Assembly: GCA_963706515.1 (NCBI GenBank)
Contig: CAVPMW010000020.1
Location: 62,001 to 126,000, forward strand
Direction of reading: 5' to 3'
DNA from: CAVPMW01 sp963706515
GTDB taxonomy: Bacteria > Chloroflexota > Anaerolineae > Anaerolineales > UBA4823
DNA length: 64,000 nt
Positions within the stretch are counted from its first letter, which is position 1. Each line of letters begins with the position of its first letter. Under the pieces are notes generated by a model, which had not been told where the DNA came from, made no database searches, and was given only the letters and a program-made list of their open reading frames with translations. The translations under genes were made by a program, and so were the position numbers. This document shows, one piece after another, positions 26,551 to 37,999 of this stretch.

Positions 26551-28452
26551 TCAGATTACATAGATCAGGAACGCGATGCTAAAAGAGACCAGGTAAGCCA
26601 GGGGGTAGATCCAGTTCATCGGTTTGTCCAGGCGCTCCGCTCGATCCTTCTTATCTTGATTCTCCAGCCACTTCAAGTAGACGCTATACACCACAACCAA
26701 TGTATTGATCACGAATGTGATCGCCATGATGACATCCAGGAAGGTCAGGTAGCCCATGCGCGGGTAGTTATCTGCCAGGCTGAAGCTGAAGGCGATAAAT
26801 AGCAGAATGTTACCGGTAGCTATCTCGATGCGCCGGGTGTAATCTTTGAGGAAAAAGGTAGCGTATGAGATGGTGATGATCAGTAGGATAGGGACAAAAA
26901 TGCGGAAGATATAGTAGCTCAGGTGGCGCGGCGCAGAAAAATGGAAGGTAAAACGCGAGGTAGGTTGCAGGCGGCTGGACAGCTCGCTGCTGATCTGCGT
27001 ATCAAACTCGGTCAGGATGAACTCATCCTCACCGTGACCGGGATCGATCTCGCTGAAGTTCTGCATGGGAACGAAGACATAGTTCTCTTCCGGGTAGAGC
27101 ATATCCACTTTTATGTAAAAATCCTGGCGGTCGAAGGGATATCCGCTCCAGTCAAAATCGAGCTGGAAATCGGTAGAAAAGCGCTCCAGATAAGTGACGT
27201 GCCCGTTTGATTCGATCTCGATCAGGCGGTTCTGCGTCCAGCGGTTGCCCTGCTGGTTGAAAAAGGTAAAATCGGGCCATTTGCCATTGACATCTTCGAG
27301 AAACTTTGCAAAACTGTTCTCGGTATATTTCTTTGAATAACAATCGCATTCATCCGGGTTGAACGCCAGCGCCGGATCGGTCCATTCCAGCTTTAGGGTG
27401 CCGACATCGTTCATGATTTCATCCTGCTGGTTGATTGCTACGACTTCCTGCAGCTTCAGACCAACCTGAACCGGAATGGGCAGCTGCAAGACGCCCTCGC
27501 TGTTGGACTGCGCCTTGCCGGTAAGCACTTCGGGAGCATTCACCCCGACCTGCAGACGGAAATCTCCGCTGGTTTGCTGCCCGCCGGGGGGAGTGCTGTT
27601 GATCTCCAGGAAGTAATTCTCACCTCCCTCAGGGAAGGCTTGCTGGAAGGAAGCATTGCTAGACCCGCCGTTCAGGTTTGCCACGCGCACAGGTTTACGA
27701 CCGTAATCACGCAAGACCAGCACCGGTTTCAGATCGCCGCTGGTGGCTTGCAAGTCCACGTACAATGTATCACCGGGTTTAAGAGGCGCGAGGTTGATTG
27801 TTGTGGAAGGTTTATTCTGGTTCAGGCTGCCGGTCAGCTCCTGGACCAGCGGGCTGGCAAGGGCTGCCTGGTCGCGTACAAGCAACGAAGCCCCGTTGGG
27901 TGCTGCTGTCCCATCAAGTACCCCCGCTGCATTTTCACCGGCGAGCAAGCGGTAGCCGCCCCCCGTCTGCCTGCCAGCTGACGAAAGGGAAGGGGCGCTG
28001 AGCAGGTAATAATCGCCATCTGCTGGAACATTGAATTCCAGCGCGGCAGAATACCCAGGACCGCTGTCGTCATCCCAGGCAAGAAAGGTTTTATCGCGCA
28101 AGGCTGGCAAATCCAGCAAGGGTTGGGGCGAGGTCGCGATCAAACTCTGCACGGCAGCAGAATAACTGCTGAACAGGCTTTTTAGATCCGTATATACCGG
28201 CACTACAACCAGCAGGGGATCCAGGTTTCCACTGGTCGTTTGCATCAATAAATCGATCTTTTCGCCCTGTTTCAGGTCTTTCAGCCTGTACACATTCACC
28301 TGACCCGGGGAGAGGTTGCCCTGCAGCTCCTGGACGGCAGGCTCTGCCTGAGCCTGGATATCGACCAGGGGGATCAGCAATGCAGCTACCAGGATAAAGA
28401 AGCATATAGCAGCGACGCGCTTTGGAAGAATAGGTAAACGGCGGTAGGTCAT
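26551..28452 (-). CDS. Pentameric ligand-gated ion channel with extra N-terminal domains
   Basis: An intact 633-residue protein. A signal segment (residues about 10-35) is followed by two PPC-like beta-sandwich modules (about 40-190 and 200-330), each opening with ELQGNL/ELTGSL and containing TSGNLDPLLV / TSGDLKPVLV. The ligand-binding domain follows (about 340-508), with the Pro-loop element YPFDRQDF that replaces the Cys-loop in bacteria, and a CxC pair (DECDCYS) at its start. Four transmembrane helices close it: M1 with RIFVPILLI, pore-lining M2 (IEIATGNILLFIAFSF), M3 after YLTFLDVIM, and M4 at the C-terminus. Five subunits would form a gated ion pore. Ligand and ion are unknown. Accessory N-terminal domains occur in some bacterial members such as DeCLIC. 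Confidence 0.88.
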   Translation of the reverse strand: MTYRRLPILPKRVAAICFFILVAALLIPLVDIQAQAEPAVQELQGNLSPGQVNVYRLKDLKQGEKIDLLMQTTSGNLDPLLVVVPVYTDLKSLFSSYSAAVQSLIATSPQPLLDLPALRDKTFLAWDDDSGPGYSAALEFNVPADGDYYLLSAPSLSSAGRQTGGGYRLLAGENAAGVLDGTAAPNGASLLVRDQAALASPLVQELTGSLNQNKPSTTINLAPLKPGDTLYVDLQATSGDLKPVLVLRDYGRKPVRVANLNGGSSNASFQQAFPEGGENYFLEINSTPPGGQQTSGDFRLQVGVNAPEVLTGKAQSNSEGVLQLPIPVQVGLKLQEVVAINQQDEIMNDVGTLKLEWTDPALAFNPDECDCYSKKYTENSFAKFLEDVNGKWPDFTFFNQQGNRWTQNRLIEIESNGHVTYLERFSTDFQLDFDWSGYPFDRQDFYIKVDMLYPEENYVFVPMQNFSEIDPGHGEDEFILTEFDTQISSELSSRLQPTSRFTFHFSAPRHLSYYIFRIFVPILLIITISYATFFLKDYTRRIEIATGNILLFIAFSFSLADNYPRMGYLTFLDVIMAITFVINTLVVVYSVYLKWLENQDKKDRAERLDKPMNWIYPLAYLVSFSIAFLIYVI

Positions 28453-28787
28453 TATTTAGGAACTCGAGGTAGGGTTTGGATTATCAGGTGATGGTTTGCT
28501 GCATCCCCCAGAAAGTAAATCGAGCAAGGCGGATCCGACAAAAATGAAATTCACACGATGATAATTGTAAAGTTTATCACCAACCGGCGGGAGGTGTGTG
28601 CTGCAATTTACATTACGCCCAAAATTACCCGTGCATTGCTTGTCGAGGAGAGGCTGACAGGAACGATCCGAGATATATTTAGCCGGCAGCAACACGCCGC
28701 CAATACGAACCCATACTCGCACGAGATGACTACTCGGGATATGTTAAAATTAGACGATTTTACTCCTTTTCGAATCCCGGAGAAAGC
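28453..28787. other. Divergent intergenic region, no gene seen
   Basis: 335 AT-richer bases between the ion channel (minus) and the holin/phosphatase fusion (plus). It must hold both promoters. TTAAAAT near 28,744 is a possible -10 for the plus-strand gene; no convincing -35 was found. No coding or RNA gene is evident. Confidence 0.4.
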
Positions 28788-30927
28788 ATGAAAGCGCTTA
28801 GTGAAACCATCCGATTCCTCGTCCGACTTGCTGGTAGTATGGATCGTAGATACGCTCTCAATTTTTATAACCGCTTTGATCATCCCCGGGATCACTCTCG
28901 GTGGCGCAAATACTGGCGAGAATTTGGTCATCAGCGCGGCAGCCGCCCTGGTCCTGGGGCTGGTCAACTTGCTGCTGCGCCCGATCATCCTGCTGCTCTC
29001 CCTTCCTTTGGGATTCTTCGTGGTCTTTGGCATCGGATTTCTCGTGAATGCAATTACACTGCTGCTTACCGCATATATACTTCCGGAGTTTCAGGTGAGC
29101 GGCTTCCTGCCTGCATTTATCGGCGGGGTGATCCTCGCCGCGATCAACACGATTATCACCGGTGTAATCACCATCGACGACGATGATTCCTTCTACCAGG
29201 GGCTGGTCGAGCGGCTCGCCACCCGGCAGAAATTCAGCACCTCAGACTCGCCCGGACAGGGCCTGGTTATGCTGGAGATCGATGGGCTGAGCTTCCACCA
29301 CATCACGAAAGCCTTACAGGATGGCTACATGCCCACGCTCAAAGAGATGATGGATGAGGAAGGCTACCAGCTCTCCCGGGTGGATTGCGGATTGCCTTCA
29401 CAGACCTCCGCCTGCCAGAGCGGGATCATGTTCGGCGATAATTACGACATACCTTCGTTCCGCTGGTTCGATAAGGAACAGAATAAGCTGTATGTTTCGT
29501 CTAAAGATGCCGCAGAGATCAACAACCGCTACGCGAACGGCACTGGGCTGATGCGCGGCGGCTCATCGATCAATAATATGATGGACGGCGACGCAGAGAA
29601 ATCTCTGCTCACTCTGGCTAACATACGCACCGGCACTGATGATGAGAAGAAGCGCCGGGCGAGGGATATTTCACTGTTAATGCTCAATCCCTATTTCTTC
29701 ACGCGCACCCTGGCGCTGCTCTTCGGAGATGCGATCCGAGAAGTATTCGAATACTGGCGGGATGTGCGCCGGGACGTACAGCCCCGCTTGAACCGCTTGC
29801 ATAAGGGTTACCCATTCATGCGGGCGGCGACTACGGTCTTCATGCGCGATATCTCCGCTTACCTGGCAACCCTGGACATCATCCGCGGCAGCCCATCGAT
29901 CTACCTGACCTGGCCTGGCTACGACGAGGTCGCCCATCACTCAGGACCCTGGTCGGAGCATGCCTTCAAGACCCTGCGCAACTTCGACCGGGTGGTATAT
30001 CACCTCCGCGATATCATCCAGCGCAAGGCAGGCCGCCCGTACGAGCTGGTGATCTTATCGGACCACGGGCAATCCTTTGGTGCCACTTTCTTACAGCGCT
30101 ACGGTCGCGACTTGAAGACGTTCATCGTCGAGCACATGCCCGAAGGCACCCAGGCGATGCACAGCACCGGCGGGGATGACGGCTCGATTGCCATGCTGGC
30201 AATGAGCGGCGAGCTGGATAACATGCAGCAGCAAGGCGTGACCGGGCGCATCGGGGCCCCCGTGGTCAAGCAGACCTCTAAAATGATCAACCGCGGGGTC
30301 GAGATCCGCCAGGAAGAGACCACTGGTTCCACGGCAGCAGTAAGCACGCCTGCTGCAGCAGTAAGCACGACTGATGCAGCCACAACCGCTGCAGCCGAGG
30401 AAGCAGCCAAGGCGGCCTCGGTGACTGTTGCCGGCAGCGGGAACATCGCCCAGGTGTACTTCGACCTGTACCCGCGCAAAATTCGACGCAGCGAGATGGA
30501 CGCAGCTTACCCCGGACTGGTGGAAACCATCGTCCAGCAGGAGGGCGTCGGCTTCGTGGTCAGCTACGACGATGACCTGGTGCCCATCGTCCTGGGAAAG
30601 GGCGGTATGCGCAACCTGCACACCGGCGCCGTAACCGGCAAAGACCCGCTGCTCGCCTACGGCGACCCGGAATTCCGTGCTCAGCAGGTGCGCCGGATCG
30701 CGGACTTCCCCCATGCCGGGGACCTGATCGTCAACAGCACGGTCTTTCCGGACGGGACAGTCGCCGCCATGGAAGAATTGATCGGCAACCACGGCGGCAT
30801 GGGCGGGGAGCAGACGGACGCCTTCCTGTTCCACCCGGATTATTATGAGGTCCCGGAGACGAAAAACTCGGCGGACGTATTCACCATCCTGAATGCCCGC
30901 CGGGGATTGCTCACCCGCCGCCGGTGA
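28788..30927 (+). CDS. Holin-4-like membrane domain fused to an alkaline-phosphatase-fold domain (one frame change)
   Basis: About 712 residues; the frame changes near 28,830, joining MKALSETIRFLVR to VVWIVDTLSIFITALIIPG. Residues 1-125 form four hydrophobic helices of the phage-holin-4 superfamily type (LLLRPIILLLSLPLG, then LPAFIGGVILAAINT). From residue 150 on there is an alkaline-phosphatase/phosphodiesterase-like fold: the first metal aspartate in MLEIDGLSF, a Ser/Thr nucleophile region LPSQTSACQ, YLTWPGYDEVAHHSG, VILSDHGQSFG and IGNHGGMGG. An Ala/Thr-rich linker breaks the domain near residue 520. The predicted role is hydrolysis of a phosphoester at the membrane, possibly in envelope lipid or teichoic-like polymer metabolism. 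It overlaps the next gene by four bases. Confidence 0.75.
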
Positions 30928-31538
30928 AACCTCGCCCGGTCAAGGAGGTAGTTGAACCCTGGAGGCTTTCCACATTGTGGGGGGGCTTGAAGCGGGTGAG
31001 GATCTGGCTGGGGTTGGCAATCCGGGTGCTGTTTTTCAACAGAGACGCTTTTCGTGAGATCGCCCGAGACGCATACATGACGGGTCCGGCGATCTTGATC
31101 GCCATCGTGGGCGCGCTCGTCACGAGCTATTTCGCAGTCCAACCCTTTCGCTGGCAGGCTCCAACAGTGAACTTGCTGGCATTGTTCGTCACGATCCTGG
31201 GCGTCCAGATTGCGGGACGAGCCCTGGGCGGTAAAGGCACCTACACCAGCACGCTGCGTGTGATTGGTTTTGCAGGGATGCTCGACCTGGTGGGGCTATT
31301 GGCCTTCATTCCTCCCCTGGCGACGGTCGCGCGCAGCCTGGCGTTCATCCTACACCTGTTGGCTGTGTGGATCGGTGCATCCGTAGCGCATGAGCTGCAC
31401 GGCTGGCGCTCTCTCATCCTGCCGGTCATGCTGATCATTGTCTATGTCCTCAGCTTTATCGCACTGGGAATATTGCTCGCCGGTGGGGTCTACGGGATAT
31501 CACAAATCCTGGCTTTATTCGGCATATCGCCTCATTAG
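30924..31538 (+). CDS. Yip1-family-like membrane protein
   Basis: A 204-residue protein starting at a GTG that overlaps the preceding stop. After an amphipathic N-terminus with FFNRDAFREIARDAYMTGPA, about five membrane helices follow, in the Yip1 arrangement (a helix pair, a central LGGKGTYTSTLRVIGFA segment, then three helices). Family members in bacteria are of unknown function. Coupling to the holin/phosphatase fusion suggests they act at the same membrane site. Confidence 0.7.
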   Translation: MKPRPVKEVVEPWRLSTLWGGLKRVRIWLGLAIRVLFFNRDAFREIARDAYMTGPAILIAIVGALVTSYFAVQPFRWQAPTVNLLALFVTILGVQIAGRALGGKGTYTSTLRVIGFAGMLDLVGLLAFIPPLATVARSLAFILHLLAVWIGASVAHELHGWRSLILPVMLIIVYVLSFIALGILLAGGVYGISQILALFGISPH

Positions 31539-31577
31539 AGAAACAGATCCTGCGCATTGATGGGAGATGGCTTCAGT

Positions 31578-32569
31578 ATGACCCGAAATATCTCTATTGA
31601 TAAGACCAGTTACCTGGCAGCTTGCCGGTATCGAAATACATGCCTCGGAGACCCGCCCCGCGGGAAGCGGTCCCTTCCCAGCAGTCATCATGGTTGCCGG
31701 AAGCGGTCCCACCGACCGCAATTGGACCACGCCCCTGCTGCCTGGGACCAATGGCAGCGCAGCGCTGCTTGCCCGAGCCTTGACCGACCTGGGTTACATA
31801 ACCCTGCGCTACGATAAGGCAGCTTCTGGCGCCCAGGGTCCGGAAAATGCACAGCGGATGGCAGGCAAGTTCAGCATGCAGAGCCACCTGGAAGAGCTGG
31901 CAGGCGGGGTGAGGCTGCTGGCTGACAACCCCGACGTGGATTCTGAGCGCATCTTCGTCCTTACGAACAGCGAAGGCGCCATCCACGCCTTGAACTACCA
32001 GACCCAGGCGCCTGACCCCGCATTTGCGGGACTCGTCCTGACCGCGCCTCCAGCCCGCCCGGTGGGGGTAGTGGCTCGCTGGCAGATCGAAGGACAGCTG
32101 AAAGCCATGCCGGATGGCGAAAAATGGCTGGCAGCTTATGACGCAGTTATGCTTGATTTTACGGCTGGTCGAGAGGTAAAAGTAGATGAAAACTTACCCG
32201 AATGGCTGCGTCTGACACTACTGGGCATTACGAATCCAATGAACCAGCCTTTTGCGCGCGAGTTATGGCTGGCTGATCCGGCGGCACTGTTCGCCACGGT
32301 CGTCCGCGCCCACTTTGATCGTCATCGGTAAGAAGGATCTCCAGGTCGATTGGCAGGCTGATGGTGTAATTTTCGAGTTATTAAAGCAGACGCATGCCAA
32401 TCTGACCACCGCCTACCCGGAGAACGCCAACCACGTGCTCAAATTCGAGCCTCTCGACCGCTCTCAGCTGACGGCTGCGCAGGCAATCACTACCTATAAT
32501 GCCGAGGATAGCGTGCTGGATCCGGAAAGCCTGGATATCATCACGGGCTGGATCGCAGCACAGCTCTAA
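31578..32569 (+). CDS. Alpha/beta hydrolase (two frame changes)
   Basis: About 330 residues with shifts near 31,600 and 32,310. The N-terminal strand pair is followed by AVIMVAGSGPTDRNW (oxyanion region), YITLRYDKAASG, and the nucleophile elbow in FVLTNSEGAIHAL, where the usual first Gly of GxSxG is Asn. The acid is in VIGKKDLQVDW and the histidine in YPENANHVLKF. No signal peptide is visible. It resembles serine hydrolases of the BAAT/acyl-transferase or YqiA-like groups; the substrate is not evident. It follows the Yip1-like gene by 39 bases. Confidence 0.75.
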
Positions 32570-32636
32570 ATCGTTTCGGGACATACATAATCAATAAACA
32601 AGGCAACTAAAATATTCGGAGGGTAAGACAAATTCG

Positions 32637-32773
32637 TGTTGATCGGCATTCGCATCGACAGCCAGACTTCGATTTCTGGAGGGGATTACTCCGCCGGCAA
32701 CTTTCAACTCAGCACCAATGATTGGGTGATTGATCAGCAGGTGAGCACCAAAATCAACGATCCACTATCTTAG
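32637..32773 (+). CDS. Possible 45-residue ORF or gene remnant
   Basis: A GTG-initiated frame after GGAGGG (twelve bases, long spacing) encodes a hydrophilic peptide including SISGGDYSAGNF and ending KINDPLS. It lies in the 315-base gap before the next beta-helix gene. It could be a small protein, a fragment of a lost gene or chance. Confidence 0.2.
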
Positions 32774-32884
32774 CCGCTCCTCAAGGGAACGGCATGTTAT
32801 AATACTAATAAGATCATATTGGTTTATAAACATACTCTATATTTCGGATTCTGTTAGCATGTCTCAAAGACGAAGAGGGTGGAT

Positions 32885-35769
32885 ATGCCTGAATTAGCTC
32901 GCCTTCAAAGTATGTTATTGAATTCCGGTTCAGGTTATCTTAAAGCGCAACGCAGCCTCTCGCTGATCGGTGCAAGCGGGCTGGGCTTGCTGCTGGCAAT
33001 GGCTTTGCTGTGGCTACTTGCAGCCTGCTCGGTCGGTGGTTGCTGCCGCTTCAGCAACAGCCCGCACATTTCCCGGGGCAGCGCCGTGCAATACCACGCT
33101 GCAAAACTGTATCAATGGCTCGGCTGACGGTGATACGATCAATATTCAGTCTGGGTTATATATTGAAAGCATCACCTTGAACAAAGCAGTCAGTTTGATT
33201 GGCGCCGGGGTGGGCAGCACGATTCTACAGGCTTCACCCGCCCAGCGCGTGCTCATTGTGACTGCGGTCGATGAATTCATCCACCCAGATTTCGAACCTG
33301 TCTATCCAGGGCGGAAATGCGGGCGCCTGCCACTGGTGGGGGTATTTTCCTGGCGGCGGGCGCGCAGCCTTTGATCCAAAATGTAAATGTCATTGCCAAT
33401 TTCGCAGCTTCTGGCGGGGGCATCTACGCCAGCTCACCCATTACATTATCCAATGTGACTCTGAACAACAATGCCGCCACCAATGGCAGCGGCGGCGGGA
33501 TGTATGCCGCCGGCAATGTCTATGCCTCCAACTGTACCATCCAATCCAATACGGTGATTACCAACGGATATGGCGGCGGGATGCTGGTTAGTGCGGGCTT
33601 AGTCGGGACTAATCTGGACTTCAATGGTAACGCTGTCCATAACGGTTATGACGGCGGCGGCCTGTACGTGTCAGGCGCGCTGACCCTGACCGGCGGGCAG
33701 TTCACCAATAACCAGACCACCAGATCCAAAGGTTACGGCGGCGGCGGCGGGTTGATGTCCTTCGGCTTGACTAACATTACCGGCACCCAGTTTACCGACA
33801 ACAGCAGCTCAGACTGGGGCGGCGGGGCATACATCGCCTATTTTGCCAATTCCAGCCCCAGCGCCCTGACCAACGTACAGTTCACGAACAACGCGGCGAA
33901 TGACGGCGGAGGCGGTGGTCTGTTCATGTGGTTTGATGCAAACCTGAACTCAGTTAATTTTAGCAACAACCACTCCAGCTACCGCGGCGGCGGAGCTTAT
34001 GCAGGCTATGCCGGCTCTTACAAGATCGTGGTTAACGGTGGGACTTACCAGAATAACAGCGCAGCAGGCGGTGGGGGATTATATAGCGACGGCAACTTCA
34101 GCCTCACCGGCACCCAGGTAATCAGCAACACATCCACGTCGGGAAACGGCGGGGGCGCCTGGACGCCGGCCAGCGCCAGCGTCTCGGACGCCTACATTGC
34201 ATATAACACGGTCATCGCCGCAGGCAACAGCGGCGGGATCGATACCGGAAATGCCATCACCCTCACGAACACAACCTTCTTCAAGAACCAGACCCTGACC
34301 GGCAGCGGCGGCGGATCGGGCGCAGGTGGGAATGTCACGCTCACCAACGTACAATACATCAGCAATACCGCCAAGAACCTGGGCGGAGGTTTTCTCTCCT
34401 ATAACAGCGCCTGGGTCACCGGCAGTAAGTTTATCGGGCAACCACAGCCAGAATAACTGGGGGGGAGGACTGTACGCCAGCCAGAACACCGTCCTCACCG
34501 ATACCGATTTCATTGAAAATAGCTCCGCGTATGCCGGTGGGGGAGCAGCGGTGCAATTCGGGACTCTGAAGGTTGTTGGCGGACGCTTCGAGCGAAACAA
34601 TGCTGCGACCACCGGATGGGGCGGCGCGATATACAATGGCGGACCCTCGCTGACCATCACCGGCACTCAGTTTATCAGCAACACGGCTCAAGCGAACGGT
34701 GGAGCCACTGTATCCAACGCGACCACGATCAACAATGCGGTGTATCGCGGCAATACAGCCGGAGCCTACGGCGGCGGGATGCAGACCGGCGACACTCATA
34801 TTACCAACAGCCTGGTCCAAAACAACCAATCGCAGCTCAACGGCGGCGGGATCTCTTCCGGCGCCACAGTGAATATCAGCAGCACCCAATTCCTGAGCAA
34901 CACCGCGAACGGCGACGGCACATCAGGCTATGGCGGGGGTGCGATTGCCGCGAGCGGAACTATCAGGGCCGACAACAGCCAGTTCACTGGCAACACGGCC
35001 AATACCTCGACAGGCGGTGCTTTGAGCGCAGGTCAGAGCCTGTATCTGTATCGTTCAGATTTCAACGACAACACTGCGGTGAGCGGCGACGGCGGTGCAG
35101 CATATGCGAAAAATGGCGCCACATTGGATCAGGTATCCTTTTCGGGCAACCAGAGCAGTGCGAATGGCGGCGCGCTGACTGTAATCACCGGCACGCTGGG
35201 GATAAGCCGGACGCTCTTTATCAGCAACTTCGCCACTAGCGGCGGAGGCATTTACCAGTACGGCGGCGGTGGGCGCATCGTCAATTCGTTGTTCACCCGC
35301 AATCTGGCTTCCAATACAACCGGCATGGATCTCTACCTGGCTCCCAGCAAGGCGGACCAGGTCCTGTTCTGCACCATCGCCGAGCCAACCCTCGGGACGG
35401 GGGATGCGGTTCGCATCACCGGAGGCAGTGTAACCGTACAGGACACCATCATCACCAACCATGCCATCGGCCTGTACCGCCAGGGCGGCAGCGTGGTGGA
35501 GGATTACAACCTGTTCTACGGCAATACCAGCCCAACTTTCGGTGCGATCACCAGCGGCACACATCATGTGAATGGCGACCCACTATTCGAGGATCCGTCC
35601 GCCGACAACTACCATCTCAGGTTGGGCAGCCCCGCCATCGATGCCGGGTTGGATGCCGGTGTAGCGATTGATATTGACGGGCAGGCTCCGGCCGCAGAAC
35701 GATGGCTTCGATATCGGCTATGACGAGTTGGTTGAAGTGCGCGTCTTCCTGCCAATTATCAAGAGGTAG
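32885..35769 (+). CDS. Large secreted beta-helix protein with FLPII tail (several frame changes)
   Basis: Reconstructed at about 960 residues; frame changes near 33,030, 33,285, 33,345, 34,430 and 35,690. A hydrophobic N-terminal export segment (GLGLLLAMALLWLLAAC) leads to an opening typical of this class (CNTTLQNCINGSADGDTI). More than twenty beta-helix turns follow, each near 25-30 residues with cores such as GGGLYVSGALTLTG, NTTFFKNQTL and GGAIYNGGPSLTI. Asn-rich ladders and GGG turns are dense. It closes with GSPAIDAG, then GFDIGYDELVEVRVFLPIIKR at the very end. Such helices often form adhesins or polysaccharide-binding or -cleaving proteins; no catalytic site can be named. Start chosen by AGAGGGTGG before the ATG. 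Confidence 0.75.
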
Positions 35770-35807
35770 GTGTTCCCTTCCGGTCTTTCTGAAAATCAGG
35801 GATGTCC

Positions 35808-35850
35808 CAATTTTGGGCGTGAGAAGCTCCGCTTTTTTCGCCCAAAATTG
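35808..35850. repeat. 12-bp inverted repeat between two beta-helix genes
   Basis: CAATTTTGGGCG (35,808-35,819) and CGCCCAAAATTG (35,839-35,850) are exact complements; the loop carries a CTCCGC and T6 run. It is probably the terminator of the upstream gene, though the T6 lies in the loop. Confidence 0.45.
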
Positions 35851-36004
35851 TGAACCACCTTGAATAGCCGGCTGGGATAGGAAAGCCACGATAGGATCAC
35901 AGGATGGATCGCCGAACATCTTTGAAGCACCTGGGGGAATACCAATATCAGGTAGCGCAATCTATCCAACTGTTATTGGCTGAATAAGCGAGAGGAGCAT
36001 CCTC

Positions 36005-37636
36005 ATGACTCGCAATCTTATGATCGTTTTCGTTTCGATTCTGATTTTGAGCTCGTACACAGTTATCTCTGTTTCTTCAGCGCCCACGGCGACGATTACG
36101 GTTACCAGCAAGCTTGATACGGCGGATCCGGGTAAATGCCGGTTGCGGGATGCCATCACGGCGGCGAACATCAACACGGCGATAGGCGACTGCCCGGCTG
36201 GAACTGCCGGCCTGGACACCATTGGCATTCAGTTTAGGTCTCCAGTGCAACCTGGTCCCTTGCACGATTACGCTGACCAGCGCTTTGCCGACCGTGACTG
36301 AAAACCTGACCATCAATGGCGAGTGGGACGACCATCAGCGGGGCGAATGCATTTCGGGTGTTCAATCTTGACGCCGTAACCGTGAATATGTCAAACTTGA
36401 AGATCGCTAACGGAAATGTGTCAGGTAGTTCATTTGGAGGAGCGATCTCCATGTCAGATGGGAACCTGACCCTGACCAACGTCTTTTTTTCTAACAATCG
36501 TGCGATTTCTGGAGGCGCTATATACGAAGCGAAAGGGACGCTCAGCGTGGTCAATTCCAACTTCAGCGGCAACATCGCCGGGATTGGCGGTGATGGCGGC
36601 GCAATTTTTAACGGGAGTGGCTCCTTATCCGTGATCCGATTCCGTGTTCAACAACAATTCGGCGGTAAATGGAGGCGGTGCGATAGCAACCACCAGTGGG
36701 ACGAGTATTATAAACAGCACCTTCTCGGGCAATTCTGCCCCGTTAGGCGGAGCCATAGAAAATTCTTTAGCCAATCTGACTGTTGGCAATTGCGTTTTCG
36801 ATAACAATTCTTCAAGCTTTGGGGGCGGCGCGATCGCTGCTTTCGGTTCGACGAATATATTCAATTCGACATTCTCGAACAACAAAGCGCCTGGCGCATC
36901 GTCTCTCGGCGGCGCGGTTTACTTCCAAAGTACTGGCGGAGCCTTTAATCATCACCGAAAGCACCCTCTTCAACAACAGCTCAGCCTTCGATGGCGGCGC
37001 GGTCTATATTTTAGATGGACCGGTTACATTAAGGAATGTGACCATAAGCGGCAACAGCGCCAAGAATAACGGCGGGGGTATCGTTATTACCGATACCGTC
37101 CAAACCCCCACCACGGCGAATCTGAACAATGTGACGATCACCAACAACCTGGCGGATAGTGACAATGATGGCAATGGAGATGGCGGAGGGATATTCAGAG
37201 CCGCTGGCACCGCCCAGGTGCAGAATTCGATCATCGCCGGAAACCTGGATACGCCTGGCAACGCGGGCGGAGGGATCAATAAACCCTGACTGCTCGGGAG
37301 CGTTTTCGTCACAAGGCTTCAACCTGATTGGAAAAAACGATGGTTGCAGCGGTTTCGCCAATGGCGTCAACGGTGATAAAGTCGGCAGCGGAGCCAGCCC
37401 CATCAATCCACTACTCGGCGCGCTGGCGAATAATGGCGGTCCAACCCAAACTCATGCGCTTTTACCTCGGCAGTCCTGCGATCGACGCGGGCAATCCGTG
37501 ACGCCTGGCGGGGGCGGCTTCACCTGCGCCGCGAGCTGATCAGCGCGGCGTCACTCGACCGCAAGGCGGCAGGTGTGATATCGGGGCGTTCGAATCTCAA
37601 TTTCGGAGTATATTCCTGCCGCTGATTAACCGCTGA
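36005..37636 (+). CDS. Secreted choice-of-anchor Q beta-helix protein with FLPLI tail (at least seven frame changes)
   Basis: Reconstructed at about 540 residues. A signal peptide (LMIVFVSILILSSYTVISVSSA) is followed by the family's opening CRLRDAITAANINTAIGDC. Beta-helix turns follow (LTLTNVFFSNNRAISGGAIY, VVNSNFSGNIAG, IINSTFSGNSAP and others), then the closing block: GCSGFANGVNG, LGALANNGGPTQT, CDIGAFESQF, and the extreme C-terminus SIFLPLINR. The frame changes near 36,235, 36,300, 36,630, 36,790, 36,945, 37,280, 37,465 and 37,535 without loss of motif order. It is a paralogue of the beta-helix genes at 17.6 and 32.9 kb. Confidence 0.7.
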
Positions 37637-37999
37637 GGCGCGCTGAATAGCTGGGGGTGCTAACCGTACAATATATTCGTTTTATGTACAGATGGACTGG
37701 AAATAAATACCTGGCAAGTAAATTTCTGCCAGGCAGAATCGTTTCCTATATGATTGGCCGAAAGATATTTTATTATCGCTTTGTCAGCATACTGCGTTCG
37801 ATTAATACTACCCGAATTACAACTTACAAATCAGGTTGGACTGATTTTATCCTAAAAGCGTTATAATAATTCTATCCAGCCATCCCACACACGCCGGTGG
37901 GGCACTGCTATCCAGCACTTCACCCTTTTTTACTGTTAATTTAACTATATCATCTTGTTGTAAGCAATTTTGACGCTTGCGTTTACAAGGAAAAATGAT
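37637..37999. other. Intergenic region, no gene seen
   Basis: 363 AT-rich bases. The only visible structure is a 7-bp inverted repeat CCTGGCA/TGCCAGG at 37,710-37,733. A promoter for the next gene is expected here, but no good -10/-35 pair was recognised. Confidence 0.4.
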
